Shown: one piece after another, positions 38,715 through 47,907 of the stretch | Numbering within the stretch: position 1 is the stretch's first letter | Layout: each line of letters begins with the position of its first letter | Made by a program: the position numbers and the translations under genes | Assembly: GCF_024346315.1 (NCBI RefSeq) | Contig: NZ_JAGQCS010000010.1 | Span: 1 to 64,000, forward strand | Direction: 5' to 3' | Length of the DNA: 64,000 bases | DNA from: Cyanobium sp. ATX 6F1 | Lineage (GTDB): Bacteria > Cyanobacteriota > Cyanobacteriia > PCC-6307 > Cyanobiaceae | The notes under the pieces: generated by a model | The model's database searches: none | Told to the model about the DNA's origin: nothing | The model's input: only the letters and a program-made list of their open reading frames with translations

Positions 38715-39614
38715 ATGATCCAAAAGCCTAAATTCACAGACATGCACTCCTTGGCACCCAAAATGAACGAGACCCTGCTCACATGGAGAGAATTCGAAGT
38801 CTATTCTCAAAGAATGCTTGCCGCAACAAGGGCCGCGTGCTCAGCCTACAGAGAAATAATCAGCATCGGCGAATTTGAATTCTACTGCACTAGTTGCAGA
38901 GCCTTAGTCAAGGCAAAGCCAACAACAGACTGGAATCTGAGAAACTGCATATTATGCCCCCAATGCGGCCTGTCAGGCAGAGAGCGACACTTGCTAGATA
39001 ATTTAAAGTCACTATCAAAGAATATGCGAAGCAGCAATATATCGATTGCATGTTTTGAAAGCATAACGCAGTTTGCAGATGTAATTAGGAAGCTCTATCC
39101 AGGCGCCCACATGTCCGAGTTTATAGACCAGAATGCCAAGCCGGGATCAATTCAAATAATAGAAGTACTGCGCGCAGAGTGCATACATCAAGATATCACC
39201 AACACAAGCCACGAAGACTCGTCGATTCAGATTATAATACACAGAGACGTCTATGAGCACATCCCAAATATAAAATCAGCCCTAAAGGAAGCGCACAGGA
39301 TTCTAGCATCGAATGGGTACATGATATTCACTATGCCTCTATATGATAGACAACAGACAGTGTCAAGATGCGAGATCATAGATGGAACGCTCAGGCATCA
39401 CTTACCAGAGGCTTACCATGGCAACCCCCTCTCACCCGATGGATCACTTGTTTTTACAGATCCAGGCATTGATTTTTTTGAAACATGTGAGTCCTCAGGC
39501 TTTGCTATAGAGTTGTTTCTTGGCCTTGACATTGCCAAGGGATACTTCCCGGATTGCAATCCATATGATATATATCACTCGTGGAATCTATGCTTTATAC
39601 TTAGAAAAGCCTAG
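38715..39614 (+). CDS. zinc-motif SAM-dependent methyltransferase
   Basis: A 299-residue protein in AT-rich sequence. It has a four-cysteine motif CTSCRALV and CILCPQCGLSGRERHL (likely zinc knuckle), then a class I methyltransferase-like domain: HRDVYEHIPNIKSALKEAHR and ILASNGYMIFTMPLYDR are motifs around strands 4-5. The glycine-rich SAM loop is degenerate. Such proteins sit in O-antigen and capsule clusters and probably methylate a sugar. Its substrate is unknown. No clear Shine-Dalgarno precedes ATG 38715. Confidence 0.8.
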   Translation: MIQKPKFTDMHSLAPKMNETLLTWREFEVYSQRMLAATRAACSAYREIISIGEFEFYCTSCRALVKAKPTTDWNLRNCILCPQCGLSGRERHLLDNLKSLSKNMRSSNISIACFESITQFADVIRKLYPGAHMSEFIDQNAKPGSIQIIEVLRAECIHQDITNTSHEDSSIQIIIHRDVYEHIPNIKSALKEAHRILASNGYMIFTMPLYDRQQTVSRCEIIDGTLRHHLPEAYHGNPLSPDGSLVFTDPGIDFFETCESSGFAIELFLGLDIAKGYFPDCNPYDIYHSWNLCFILRKA

Positions 39615-39641
39615 GCTAAAACCAAAACCTATTCATCTCAA

Positions 39642-40478
39642 ATGAACAAGCACATCCAAGAGCTTCACGAAAAAGGATTCACCGTTCTACGAAAGTGCAT
39701 CAGCGAAGATGCAAGGAAAGATGCCTTAGCAGCATATGACTATATCTGCGCTGAACGGGCTGCAGAAGCACTAGCTACATCTAAAGCCAACGGCAGAAAC
39801 TCCCGCCTTGTCAACTCACACCTCGAATCAGAGAAGATTTCCTCACTATTCTTATCCAAGAGTCTTCTTGACACATGCGACACGTTTTTTGGGGGCCGTA
39901 GAAGCGCTATTTATACATCTTTATTCTTTGAGGAGGGGACCAAGCAACCGCTTCACAGAGATGCGCCAGTATTCTGCACATTCCCAGAAAATTTGTTCCT
40001 TGGATGCTGGTTTGCGCTAGAAGATTCACGCATCTCTAATGGCGCCTTAATGGGGATTCCCGCATCGCACAAGATATTTTACGACGAGCTGAAAAAGAGA
40101 TATGAAATCGGAGTAGATAGACTTAAAGATTTGCCTGACATCCCTTACAGCGATAATGTTTCTTGGAATCAATATCAAAACTACGTTTACGATTCTTGTA
40201 GCAAGATTGGACTTGCTTGTGAGCCAATTGAAGTAGATGCATGTGACGTGGTGGTATGGCATCCACTGTTCGTGCATGGGGGGCTTCCGCATACTTCAGA
40301 TGCAACCCGCAAGTCGATTGTCATGCATGTGATCCCAGAGGAAGTTGACGTACATGGATCGTATCTTTTCTTTAGCCCATACAAGACTTTTGCCCCAAGG
40401 CGAATGGAGTTTATAAGCATTGGAAGCTCAGAAAGAAAGATGAAGACTGAGTGTGTTCACTTTGGAAAAGATGCATAG
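39642..40478 (+). CDS. phytanoyl-CoA dioxygenase (PhyH) family protein
   Basis: A 278-residue Fe(II)/2-oxoglutarate dioxygenase-type protein. It shows the facial-triad motif QPLHRDAPVFCT (H-x-D), FLGCWFALEDSRISNGALMG and the distal VVVWHPLFVHGGLPHTSDAT with the third histidine, followed by RKSIVMHVIP with the Arg for 2-oxoglutarate. In glycan clusters these may hydroxylate sugars or lipids. It is AT-rich, like both neighbours, and lies 27 bp after the methyltransferase gene. Confidence 0.85.
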   Translation: MNKHIQELHEKGFTVLRKCISEDARKDALAAYDYICAERAAEALATSKANGRNSRLVNSHLESEKISSLFLSKSLLDTCDTFFGGRRSAIYTSLFFEEGTKQPLHRDAPVFCTFPENLFLGCWFALEDSRISNGALMGIPASHKIFYDELKKRYEIGVDRLKDLPDIPYSDNVSWNQYQNYVYDSCSKIGLACEPIEVDACDVVVWHPLFVHGGLPHTSDATRKSIVMHVIPEEVDVHGSYLFFSPYKTFAPRRMEFISIGSSERKMKTECVHFGKDA

Positions 40479-40480
40479 AG

Positions 40481-41560
40481 ATGCCACACGGTATGCCCAC
40501 TGATATATCATTGTTAATCGACAATGGAGAGCTTAGGGACCTAGAGGTTGACAACTACTTGCCTGAACGCATACGCTTAATTGATTTTGAATATTACAGA
40601 ACAGCTACCCATTGTGGCGACAAGCCAGACTTGCTTCACCTAAGCAGGCAAGAGCTGCTGCTTCATAATATCCGACGAGGAAGATTAGAGGGAAGAGTCT
40701 ACAATCCACGAATTCTGCAATACCTAGATTCAGGTTTTTATCGTTCAGCCTACCCAGAGCTTGATCTTATGGATAATGCTCATGCACGGAAACATTGGCT
40801 TTATGATGGAGCTTTTCAGATGAGAGCTCCTAATTCAGTCACGAAGCAGATAATGGAGTCATACATACACCTTTTTCAAATGGGAAAGGTTGGATCTAAG
40901 TCTATTGAAGAGTCATTGAGGATGGCGGGTCATACCAAGCAAGTAATGCATCTTCATTTTGCAAATGAGATGATTACTACATATCCCGACTGCTATTATT
41001 CATATCCAGAGATTATAAGGGATTCGTCTAGTGATATTTTTTTTATCACAGGAGTTCGCGAGCCAATTAGTCGTATTCTCAGTGGATGGATAGAGTCAAT
41101 CAAAAGCCATGCATCGTCAATGAGCCTAAGTTATCTAGAGGATTTACTAGATGACCCCATCAGTCTTGAGATGAGCTTGGAAAGAGAGTTAGGTACAATA
41201 GCCGATTGGTTTAAACACAATTTTTACTGTGGACTTGATGTTTACTCAAAGCCATTCAATCAAGAAAGAGGATTTGCGATTGTATCAGGGGCGCGTCACA
41301 AGGTTCTTGTATATACAATTGATAAACTTGATGGCCTTTGGGGCGACCTGTCAGAATTTTTGGGGCTTGACCTTAAATGTACGAGGATTAATGAAACGAG
41401 GCTTAAGGGATCTAGAGAACAAGAGCTTCAGAGCAGGATAAGGATGGTTAAGTTATCACAGAAAATCATAGATAAAGCATTTGATAGTAAATATGTCAGG
41501 CATTTCTGGAGCACTGAAGATATTATAAAATTCAAGGGACTGTATGCAGATCTAGACTAA
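40481..41560 (+). CDS. sulfotransferase-like protein with N-terminal DxxxY(L) repeat domain
   Basis: A 359-residue protein. About residues 75-125 (YLDSGFYRSAYPELDL, ARKHWLYDGAFQMR) look like the small helical domain that often precedes glycan enzymes. The rest is P-loop sulfotransferase-like: HLFQMGKVGSKSIEESLRMA is the 5'-phosphosulfate loop and FFITGVREPISRILSGWIES the 3'-phosphate motif. It probably uses PAPS to sulfate a sugar. ATG 40481 lies 3 bp after the PhyH gene, so they are likely cotranscribed. Confidence 0.78.
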   Translation: MPHGMPTDISLLIDNGELRDLEVDNYLPERIRLIDFEYYRTATHCGDKPDLLHLSRQELLLHNIRRGRLEGRVYNPRILQYLDSGFYRSAYPELDLMDNAHARKHWLYDGAFQMRAPNSVTKQIMESYIHLFQMGKVGSKSIEESLRMAGHTKQVMHLHFANEMITTYPDCYYSYPEIIRDSSSDIFFITGVREPISRILSGWIESIKSHASSMSLSYLEDLLDDPISLEMSLERELGTIADWFKHNFYCGLDVYSKPFNQERGFAIVSGARHKVLVYTIDKLDGLWGDLSEFLGLDLKCTRINETRLKGSREQELQSRIRMVKLSQKIIDKAFDSKYVRHFWSTEDIIKFKGLYADLD

Positions 41561-41721
41561 AGTCAATAGGATAATATCCATACAGTGTAGGTGACTATGC
41601 TTTCTAGTTTCCTCGTGTCGATAGTAGCTCGTGATTCCTTCATCAGTGATCATTTTTATCAAGCCTTGCCAAAGTTATTGATCACTTTAAAATAAGTATT
41701 GCAAACTCAGGCAAAAGATCA

Positions 41722-44034
41722 ATGAATTCGTTATCGAAATTTGAAGCCTCAGATTCATTCCTTTTGCAATCTAGAGTAGTAGGGTCTCTCCCGCAGAGAG
41801 GAGTTCGTTCACCCAATGACGTCGCTATCTCAAGCGGAGATCAGTTATTTCTCTATGGTGGCTCGAATAATTACTTTAAATCTTACGACGATGATCCTAT
41901 TTTAGCTACGACTAAGGCTGATTATTGGGTCTATGCAATTGAGAACTGGAATAAGTTTTGCAGATCTCACGGCATCTTATTTGCATCTCTAGTAGTTCCT
42001 AATAAAGCAACTATTATTCCATATGCATATCCTTGTTCTCTGCCAACTCACATAACACCAGTCCTTAAGAGACTGCTTGATTCTGCTAATAAGTTAATTG
42101 TGTGTCCCATAGATGACATGAGGCTGTTGAACAGAAGATGCTCAGTTTATCGACTACTTGACAGCCACTTGTCCGAGTTTGGTAATACTGTAATTTTTAA
42201 CAGAATATTGAAATTTCTAGATATTAGCAACGAATTTGAGTTTGATGCTCAGGTCGTTGAAGTCGCTAATAGTGGTGATCTAGGCGCTCATTTTAATTTA
42301 AGTAGCACATTCGAATTGGTAAAACGAATCCAGATAAGAAATGAGCTCAGCATATCATTGGATATCTTATCGGAGCCTATTGGATCACATACAGGCCTTG
42401 CATATGACGTAGTGAATAATGAAGCATTAGTTGACAAGAGTCTATGCATTTTTGGAAACTCGTTCATTGATAGGCCGCATGGATGGGGTCTTGCGCCATA
42501 TTTCTGTAGAATATTTCGGAAGGTTCGTTTTTGCTGGGAATCAGCATTTTACCCTGAACTAGTCGAAGACTTTAAACCTGATATTGTTATTTTTCAGACT
42601 TGTGAGCGTTTCTTACAGAGAGCTCCGGGCAAGAAACCATATGGTCATTACCCTCATATCGTTATGAATAGTCAAAGCCTTAATCGTACCTTTTTTCAAA
42701 TCAAGCAGCCTACCATGATGATACATCCCACTCTTGTTCCTGAGTCTAGTGATTACTTAATAGCTCCAACATTTGATTGTAAAATTTATCTTAAGTCGAT
42801 CTGTCTTGGGAATTATGGGCCTAAAAATCCATTTTGTCTTTTTAGCCTTGCACAGCTCAATAAATGGGAGATGCCTAGTTCTAATGAAATTCATTGTGTT
42901 TGCTTGGAGTCGAGACAGTTTCAGCGCATAGATATATGTCATTTCACGCAGAAGTATATAGATAATGGTATCATAGAGCTGTTGCGAAGCTCAGTGAGCC
43001 CAGGTAAATGGGAGATATATAGCTTTTATCCACGTTCTAACCAAGCATTTGAGCTTGCTGTAGGCGTAGTCATTCCTTCGTCATCAAAAGATTTTAAATT
43101 GATTCTAAAGTGTGATGGCCGTTTACCAGTCGATCAATTCTACTATCATGACGAGAACCTAGGTCAAGCTCATTGGTTTATGCCTGAAAATAATGTAGTT
43201 GGTGCAACATATAATTTTGAGAATATGCCAATGGATCCATATCTGTCATTTACATTGCAAGTTGAGGATGCTTCCTCGGGTGATATAATTGATTATATGC
43301 CCATAACCATTCATACAAATTCTGCTATGCTTGACTGCTTGCCGGATTTAGCGAGAATTCGCAGGGTAGCTGGCCCTAACGCGAACGCATGTATGTTCCT
43401 GAATAGTGGACGAACTAGCTATGATCGACTAAAATATATAGCAAAAAAATACGGGAAGGACATCGAAACAGATAAAACATCAATCCTTGACTGGGGTGTT
43501 GGTTGTGGTAGAGTAGCAATGCATATGGCCCAGCATAAAAACTTGACTCTACAGGGTATTGATATCGATAAGGATAATATTGAATGGTGTTCCAATAACT
43601 TACTAGCCGGTATCTATTCGTTTGTAGATCCTTTCCCGCCAACTGTCTTAGAGAGTCAGTCAATAGACTTGATTTATTCTTGTTCTGTTTTGTCGCATCT
43701 AACGCAATCAGCTGCGGACGCTTGGATGCATGAGTTAAAGCGGATTCTTCGGAACGGCGGAATTGCTTTGCTTTCATTTAATGGGACTTCTAATACGGCT
43801 TCATATCTCTCTAAACGGCCAGAAGAGTTTTTGAATGTAATTCAAGATTCAGGCTTCTTCGATGGTGATACTTGCAAAGAGCTTGATGGATATATACCGG
43901 ATAGCAGCTACTACAGGGCCTCATTTGTAAACGATGCTTTTTGGGTTAATCTTTTTCAGAAGTACTTCAATTTGTTGGGAATAGAGTACTCAGTGGTTTC
44001 CGGGCATCAGCATATTGCAGTGTTGACTCATTAG
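41722..44034 (+). CDS. SGNH/AlgX-like domain fused to a methyltransferase
   Basis: A 770-residue protein. The N-terminal ~300 residues resemble the AlgJ/AlgX/DHHW SGNH fold: GDQLFLYGGSNNYFKSY, LVVPNKATIIPYAYP, and LCIFGNSFIDR near residue 242. PDIVIFQTCERFL follows. Residues ~350-530 look like a beta-sandwich. From about 580 there is a class I methyltransferase: ILDWGVGCGRVAMHMAQHKN (motif I), GIDIDKDNIEWC, and SCSVLSHLTQSAADAWMHEL. This would acetylate and methylate the same glycan. The domain pairing is unusual; I do not know a described protein of this layout. Confidence 0.75.
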   Translation: MNSLSKFEASDSFLLQSRVVGSLPQRGVRSPNDVAISSGDQLFLYGGSNNYFKSYDDDPILATTKADYWVYAIENWNKFCRSHGILFASLVVPNKATIIPYAYPCSLPTHITPVLKRLLDSANKLIVCPIDDMRLLNRRCSVYRLLDSHLSEFGNTVIFNRILKFLDISNEFEFDAQVVEVANSGDLGAHFNLSSTFELVKRIQIRNELSISLDILSEPIGSHTGLAYDVVNNEALVDKSLCIFGNSFIDRPHGWGLAPYFCRIFRKVRFCWESAFYPELVEDFKPDIVIFQTCERFLQRAPGKKPYGHYPHIVMNSQSLNRTFFQIKQPTMMIHPTLVPESSDYLIAPTFDCKIYLKSICLGNYGPKNPFCLFSLAQLNKWEMPSSNEIHCVCLESRQFQRIDICHFTQKYIDNGIIELLRSSVSPGKWEIYSFYPRSNQAFELAVGVVIPSSSKDFKLILKCDGRLPVDQFYYHDENLGQAHWFMPENNVVGATYNFENMPMDPYLSFTLQVEDASSGDIIDYMPITIHTNSAMLDCLPDLARIRRVAGPNANACMFLNSGRTSYDRLKYIAKKYGKDIETDKTSILDWGVGCGRVAMHMAQHKNLTLQGIDIDKDNIEWCSNNLLAGIYSFVDPFPPTVLESQSIDLIYSCSVLSHLTQSAADAWMHELKRILRNGGIALLSFNGTSNTASYLSKRPEEFLNVIQDSGFFDGDTCKELDGYIPDSSYYRASFVNDAFWVNLFQKYFNLLGIEYSVVSGHQHIAVLTH

Positions 44035-44287
44035 TATTAAGTAGAGATGAGCCATCTTGGTGCTATCTAGAGTATGCCCTTGTTCTCGCTAAGCGTTCCG
44101 GCACCTTCAGCGTTTGATATTACTATCTAACGATAGACTATGATAACAAGCTGTCTGAATTGATCTCTTTCTCGTAGGTCCAGGTATTGACTTGATTGAC
44201 TATCTTGGGAGGCTTCTTAATTTTGCCTTTGCTTTTATAATAGGTGCAGTTGTCGTCTAAAACAGATTTATTCTGATCGAAGGATTA
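44035..44287 (+). other. AT-rich gap between convergent genes
   Basis: A 253-bp stretch between two convergent stops. I see no open frame, hairpin with T-run or recognisable remnant in it. Confidence 0.4.
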
Positions 44288-47200
44288 TCATGATGCACTG
44301 ATTTCAGAAGAGAATGAGGCACGAAGCCATTGGCGACACGCCAATTCAAGAGCGGAAAGCTTGTCCGGATCGCCGCTAAGCGAATACACTAATTTATGAA
44401 TTTGCTGCGCTTCTTGATAAATAGACTTGGGCCTAGAAAGATTGCGATTAATAACACTTTTATCGTGTCTCCTATGATAATTTAAAGGCCTTGAGTGAAA
44501 CGCAATTGTTCCAAGTTGTGCCAGCCGAATATATGTTATCCAGTCTGCTGAATACCTATATGAAAGCAACTCTGGCCAATCAATATCGATTAGCTTCTCT
44601 CTCGAGAGCAGGCAGGCACTTGAGTTTGGAATCACATTTGTAACACCCAAGAGATTTAAAATAAAATCATTACCGCCAAGCACAAAGTCAGATTTAAATA
44701 TTTGGCCATCTATGCCAGCAATGCCAGCAAAGTAATCAAAATACGTGGAGCCAACCCTCCCCAACGCATCAGACATATAGCTTTGGCAATAGATAATTGA
44801 AAGGTTTAAGGCGCTATTCAAGGATGCCGCACTTGCCAACTCTTGAACTAAGATTGGTTCGCAATAATCATCTGCTTCGGCAAGCCAAACATACTGGTAG
44901 CTGGCCGAATCGATACCTTTCTTCCACTGGGCAGCAACTGAGCCTGTATTGGCCTCATTCGCAAGTATTTTAACGGCAATATCAGCATCGATTAATATGC
45001 TTGTTGCATAGTCTAAGCTACCGTCTCGCGAGCAGTCATCCAGGAAGATAATTTCATCAACGGCCTTAGTCTGTGCAAGAACAGAAGAAAGCCTGCCACC
45101 TAAATACCTTTTATAATTATAATTTGGTATGATAGCCGATACTGTGATGGGATTCCCAGTAACAGATAAGGGCTTGGCGCTAAATGAGTGCGAATAGTTT
45201 AGAAGGTTTTCAAGATAAAAAACATAGTCAAAATTAGAGCGTGCAAATTTGTGGTTATCTTCAAAGGCTAATCCATCATCAAGTCGCCTCTTGATATACA
45301 GAATTGCTTCACTCATCAACCTCTCATTCATATACGGCACAAGCAATCCTCTTTCTTCATTATCGAGTAGCTCTACAAATCCACCCGCCCCCTCAAATCC
45401 GATCACAGGTAGGCCTGCATCGAATGCTTCCATTACGACGCTTGGCAGCGGATCTTCTCGACTCGTAAGGAGAAAGATATCACTGGATAGATAGTGCTCA
45501 AATGGGAGTGGAAGATTGCCGGTGATAATGATTCTTTCTTCCAGTCCCATATTTGTGATATCCGAGCGAATATAAGATTCGATCGATGGGTCGAGCCTGC
45601 CCACCCAAACAAACCTTGCTTGACCAATTTGAGAAATAATATTCTGCGCAACACGAATAAACACATCTATACCTTTGCGGAAATCGGCAAATCCACAGGC
45701 CATAACAACAAGATCGTCATTTCCAAATCCAAGCTTTGTTCGAAGCTCGCGCCGCACCGTATGTTTGTTTTGATAGCTCTCGTTGAAATTAATTCCCTGT
45801 GGCAATACTCTTGAATATGATAGAGCAAGCTTGAATTCTTTTTTTATTTTATCCCTTACATAATTAGTAGAAAAAACAATATCATCGGAATGCGACGCAA
45901 TTTCGTAGAGGTTCTCTTCTAGCTGATAGGACCGAATCAGGCTTGGAAGCTCATGAATCAAATTCGAAACTTTAAACCCATTATCTTTAAGAAACTTGGT
46001 GTGTAAGCCCGTAACTATAGTATTGAGAATTGCATGGCCATAGCCTCTAGCCCTGAGTTCTTGAAGAAGAGCTGACAGCTGTGCTTGATCTTTTGAAAAG
46101 CCTTCGCTAAGCACTGTTGTTGGTGCTAGCTTCTTATACGCATCGACCAATTCACCGCCATTCAAGAGGACTACATAGACTTTATTTCCCATCTTCTTGG
46201 TCAGATTTCTGACCATGCTTAGAAGGTTGATTTGTGCGCCATGCATGTGTGCATCATGGCCAAATACAACAATATTGTGCTGCCCGCGCTGGCCAATTCC
46301 TCCCATGGGGAGTCCGTTTTTATAAGACGTGAACGGCTCAATCCATTTAGCTTGTTGGCTAGCCTCAAGAGTCGCATTGAGCAGAGCATAGCCAAAATGC
46401 TGATCTGGCTCAAGTGTGCAACCTTCTGCCCACTCATTCCAGGCATTAATAAAGACGAAGCTTTCACTGTATGGGTTCAGATCGTCTCGTGAACAATAGT
46501 CGATGCATGATATAAGCCAATCTTGGTATGCCTTAACTGAAAAATTGGCGTAGATGTGCGCAGTTTCCATGCGCCTTGCGGTATTATCCCAGGCGAGCAT
46601 GCAGCCCTTGTAAAGTAGATATGGTTCTTTCGGCCTGATTGAGCCACATTGTGAGTAGAATTGATAATCACGGATTTCACCTGAGAAGCTAGGATCTACA
46701 CCAAGCTGTTGCCTCTCCTCTTCGCTGAGCTCTCGGCAGTAGGTCAAACCTTGGTGCTTATGGGGAACACAATGGGGTGGGAACTCAACAGCGGCATCGA
46801 ACCCCCAGGGCGTGGGATCATCAAATCCGAAACTCTGTACGGCGCAGACGTGAAGTTCTCCTATGCCGGATGTTCGTGCAAATTCACGCCAGTCTTGAAC
46901 AGTTTCCTCTGGGCTCTCTAGTTTTTGAGCACAGTAGATTAATAGTAAAGGCCGTCCGTCCACACGAATGTAGTTCTCATTCTTAAGCGCTGGCTCAAGA
47001 TCACGAATAAATGCCTTGGTTCCTTCCAAGCTCTGGTTGGCCTCTACCAGCACCTCTCCAGACATCCCATCCCAGCTTCTCGTCCAGGTTTCGTTCACCC
47101 AGCAGATGCAAAACGGGAAAGGATCCGTCTGCCCGTCCATCAGCATCTCAAGGGGCTTCTCCAGCAGCTTCTTGCCGTTGAACCAGTAATAGTAGAAACA

Positions 47201-47869
47201 AAAACCATCAATGCCATATCGCCGTGCTAACTCAAACTGCTTATTCATCGTGGCTGGCACCCGAAGGTCGTAAAAACCCATCGGTCCCGGACGCCTCGGT
47301 TGCCAGTGCCCCGGGAAAAAGGGCTTGGCGCGCGACACGTTGGTCCATTCGGTAAAGCCCTCTCCCCACCACTCATCGTTTTCAGGAATCGGGTGAAACT
47401 GTGGCAGATAAAATGCCAGCTTCTTCACAGTGATTGGCCGTCTTGGCAGGATCCCCTTGTCGTAGACATCCCCTGCCGTGGAAGGCACATCGGCGATGGA
47501 AGCCGGTTCGGTAGAGGGCTTGTCTACGGGCGTAAATTCCTTTGCACTTATTCCCTCCTCACTGCGTAGGCGCAAGGCTTGGATGAACTGTTTTTCGACG
47601 GCACTGAGGCGGGGATAGTGGTGAGATTCCAGCGCTATATCAGTTTCAGCTTTGGCCGTTCGTGGTGAGCCAGTTTCGACTGCAAGCCATGCCTTGAGAA
47701 TATGGGGCCATACTTCCGTGGGATGGCATAAGCCGAAAGCACTCACCAGAGCCTGGGCAGCATGAAGATCAGAGCCCTCAATCAACTGCTTCACCTCTGC
47801 CACCCAAAGGCTCAGATCTGCCGGGTTAGAGAGAACAGCCTGATTCGCTGATGCCACGTTCAACTTCAT
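44288..47869 (-). CDS. multidomain WbsX-GT4-GT2 glycan enzyme
   Basis: A protein of 1193 residues from ATG 47869 (a TTG at 47881 is upstream). After ~115 helical residues, a WbsX/GH99-like domain starts near 150: KLAFYLPQFHPIPENDEWWG, EGFTEWTNV and FCFYYYWFNGKKLLEKPL; WVNETWTRSWDG. From ~530 a GT4 domain (VVFGHDAHMHGAQINLLSMV, then GFADFRKGIDVFIRVAQ and GFEGAGGFVELL). From ~905 a GT2 domain (VSAIIPNYNYKRYLGGRLSS, EIIFLDDCSRDGSLDYA, YVWLAEADDYC). WbsX proteins occur in O-antigen loci. The 5' end is less AT-rich than the rest, so the island edge may lie inside the gene, at about 47.1-47.4 kb. Confidence 0.85.
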   Translation of the reverse strand: MKLNVASANQAVLSNPADLSLWVAEVKQLIEGSDLHAAQALVSAFGLCHPTEVWPHILKAWLAVETGSPRTAKAETDIALESHHYPRLSAVEKQFIQALRLRSEEGISAKEFTPVDKPSTEPASIADVPSTAGDVYDKGILPRRPITVKKLAFYLPQFHPIPENDEWWGEGFTEWTNVSRAKPFFPGHWQPRRPGPMGFYDLRVPATMNKQFELARRYGIDGFCFYYYWFNGKKLLEKPLEMLMDGQTDPFPFCICWVNETWTRSWDGMSGEVLVEANQSLEGTKAFIRDLEPALKNENYIRVDGRPLLLIYCAQKLESPEETVQDWREFARTSGIGELHVCAVQSFGFDDPTPWGFDAAVEFPPHCVPHKHQGLTYCRELSEEERQQLGVDPSFSGEIRDYQFYSQCGSIRPKEPYLLYKGCMLAWDNTARRMETAHIYANFSVKAYQDWLISCIDYCSRDDLNPYSESFVFINAWNEWAEGCTLEPDQHFGYALLNATLEASQQAKWIEPFTSYKNGLPMGGIGQRGQHNIVVFGHDAHMHGAQINLLSMVRNLTKKMGNKVYVVLLNGGELVDAYKKLAPTTVLSEGFSKDQAQLSALLQELRARGYGHAILNTIVTGLHTKFLKDNGFKVSNLIHELPSLIRSYQLEENLYEIASHSDDIVFSTNYVRDKIKKEFKLALSYSRVLPQGINFNESYQNKHTVRRELRTKLGFGNDDLVVMACGFADFRKGIDVFIRVAQNIISQIGQARFVWVGRLDPSIESYIRSDITNMGLEERIIITGNLPLPFEHYLSSDIFLLTSREDPLPSVVMEAFDAGLPVIGFEGAGGFVELLDNEERGLLVPYMNERLMSEAILYIKRRLDDGLAFEDNHKFARSNFDYVFYLENLLNYSHSFSAKPLSVTGNPITVSAIIPNYNYKRYLGGRLSSVLAQTKAVDEIIFLDDCSRDGSLDYATSILIDADIAVKILANEANTGSVAAQWKKGIDSASYQYVWLAEADDYCEPILVQELASAASLNSALNLSIIYCQSYMSDALGRVGSTYFDYFAGIAGIDGQIFKSDFVLGGNDFILNLLGVTNVIPNSSACLLSREKLIDIDWPELLSYRYSADWITYIRLAQLGTIAFHSRPLNYHRRHDKSVINRNLSRPKSIYQEAQQIHKLVYSLSGDPDKLSALELACRQWLRASFSSEISAS

Positions 47870-47907
47870 ACGTATAAGCAAGGTTAGCTTGAAAATTCTG
47901 AGTGCCC

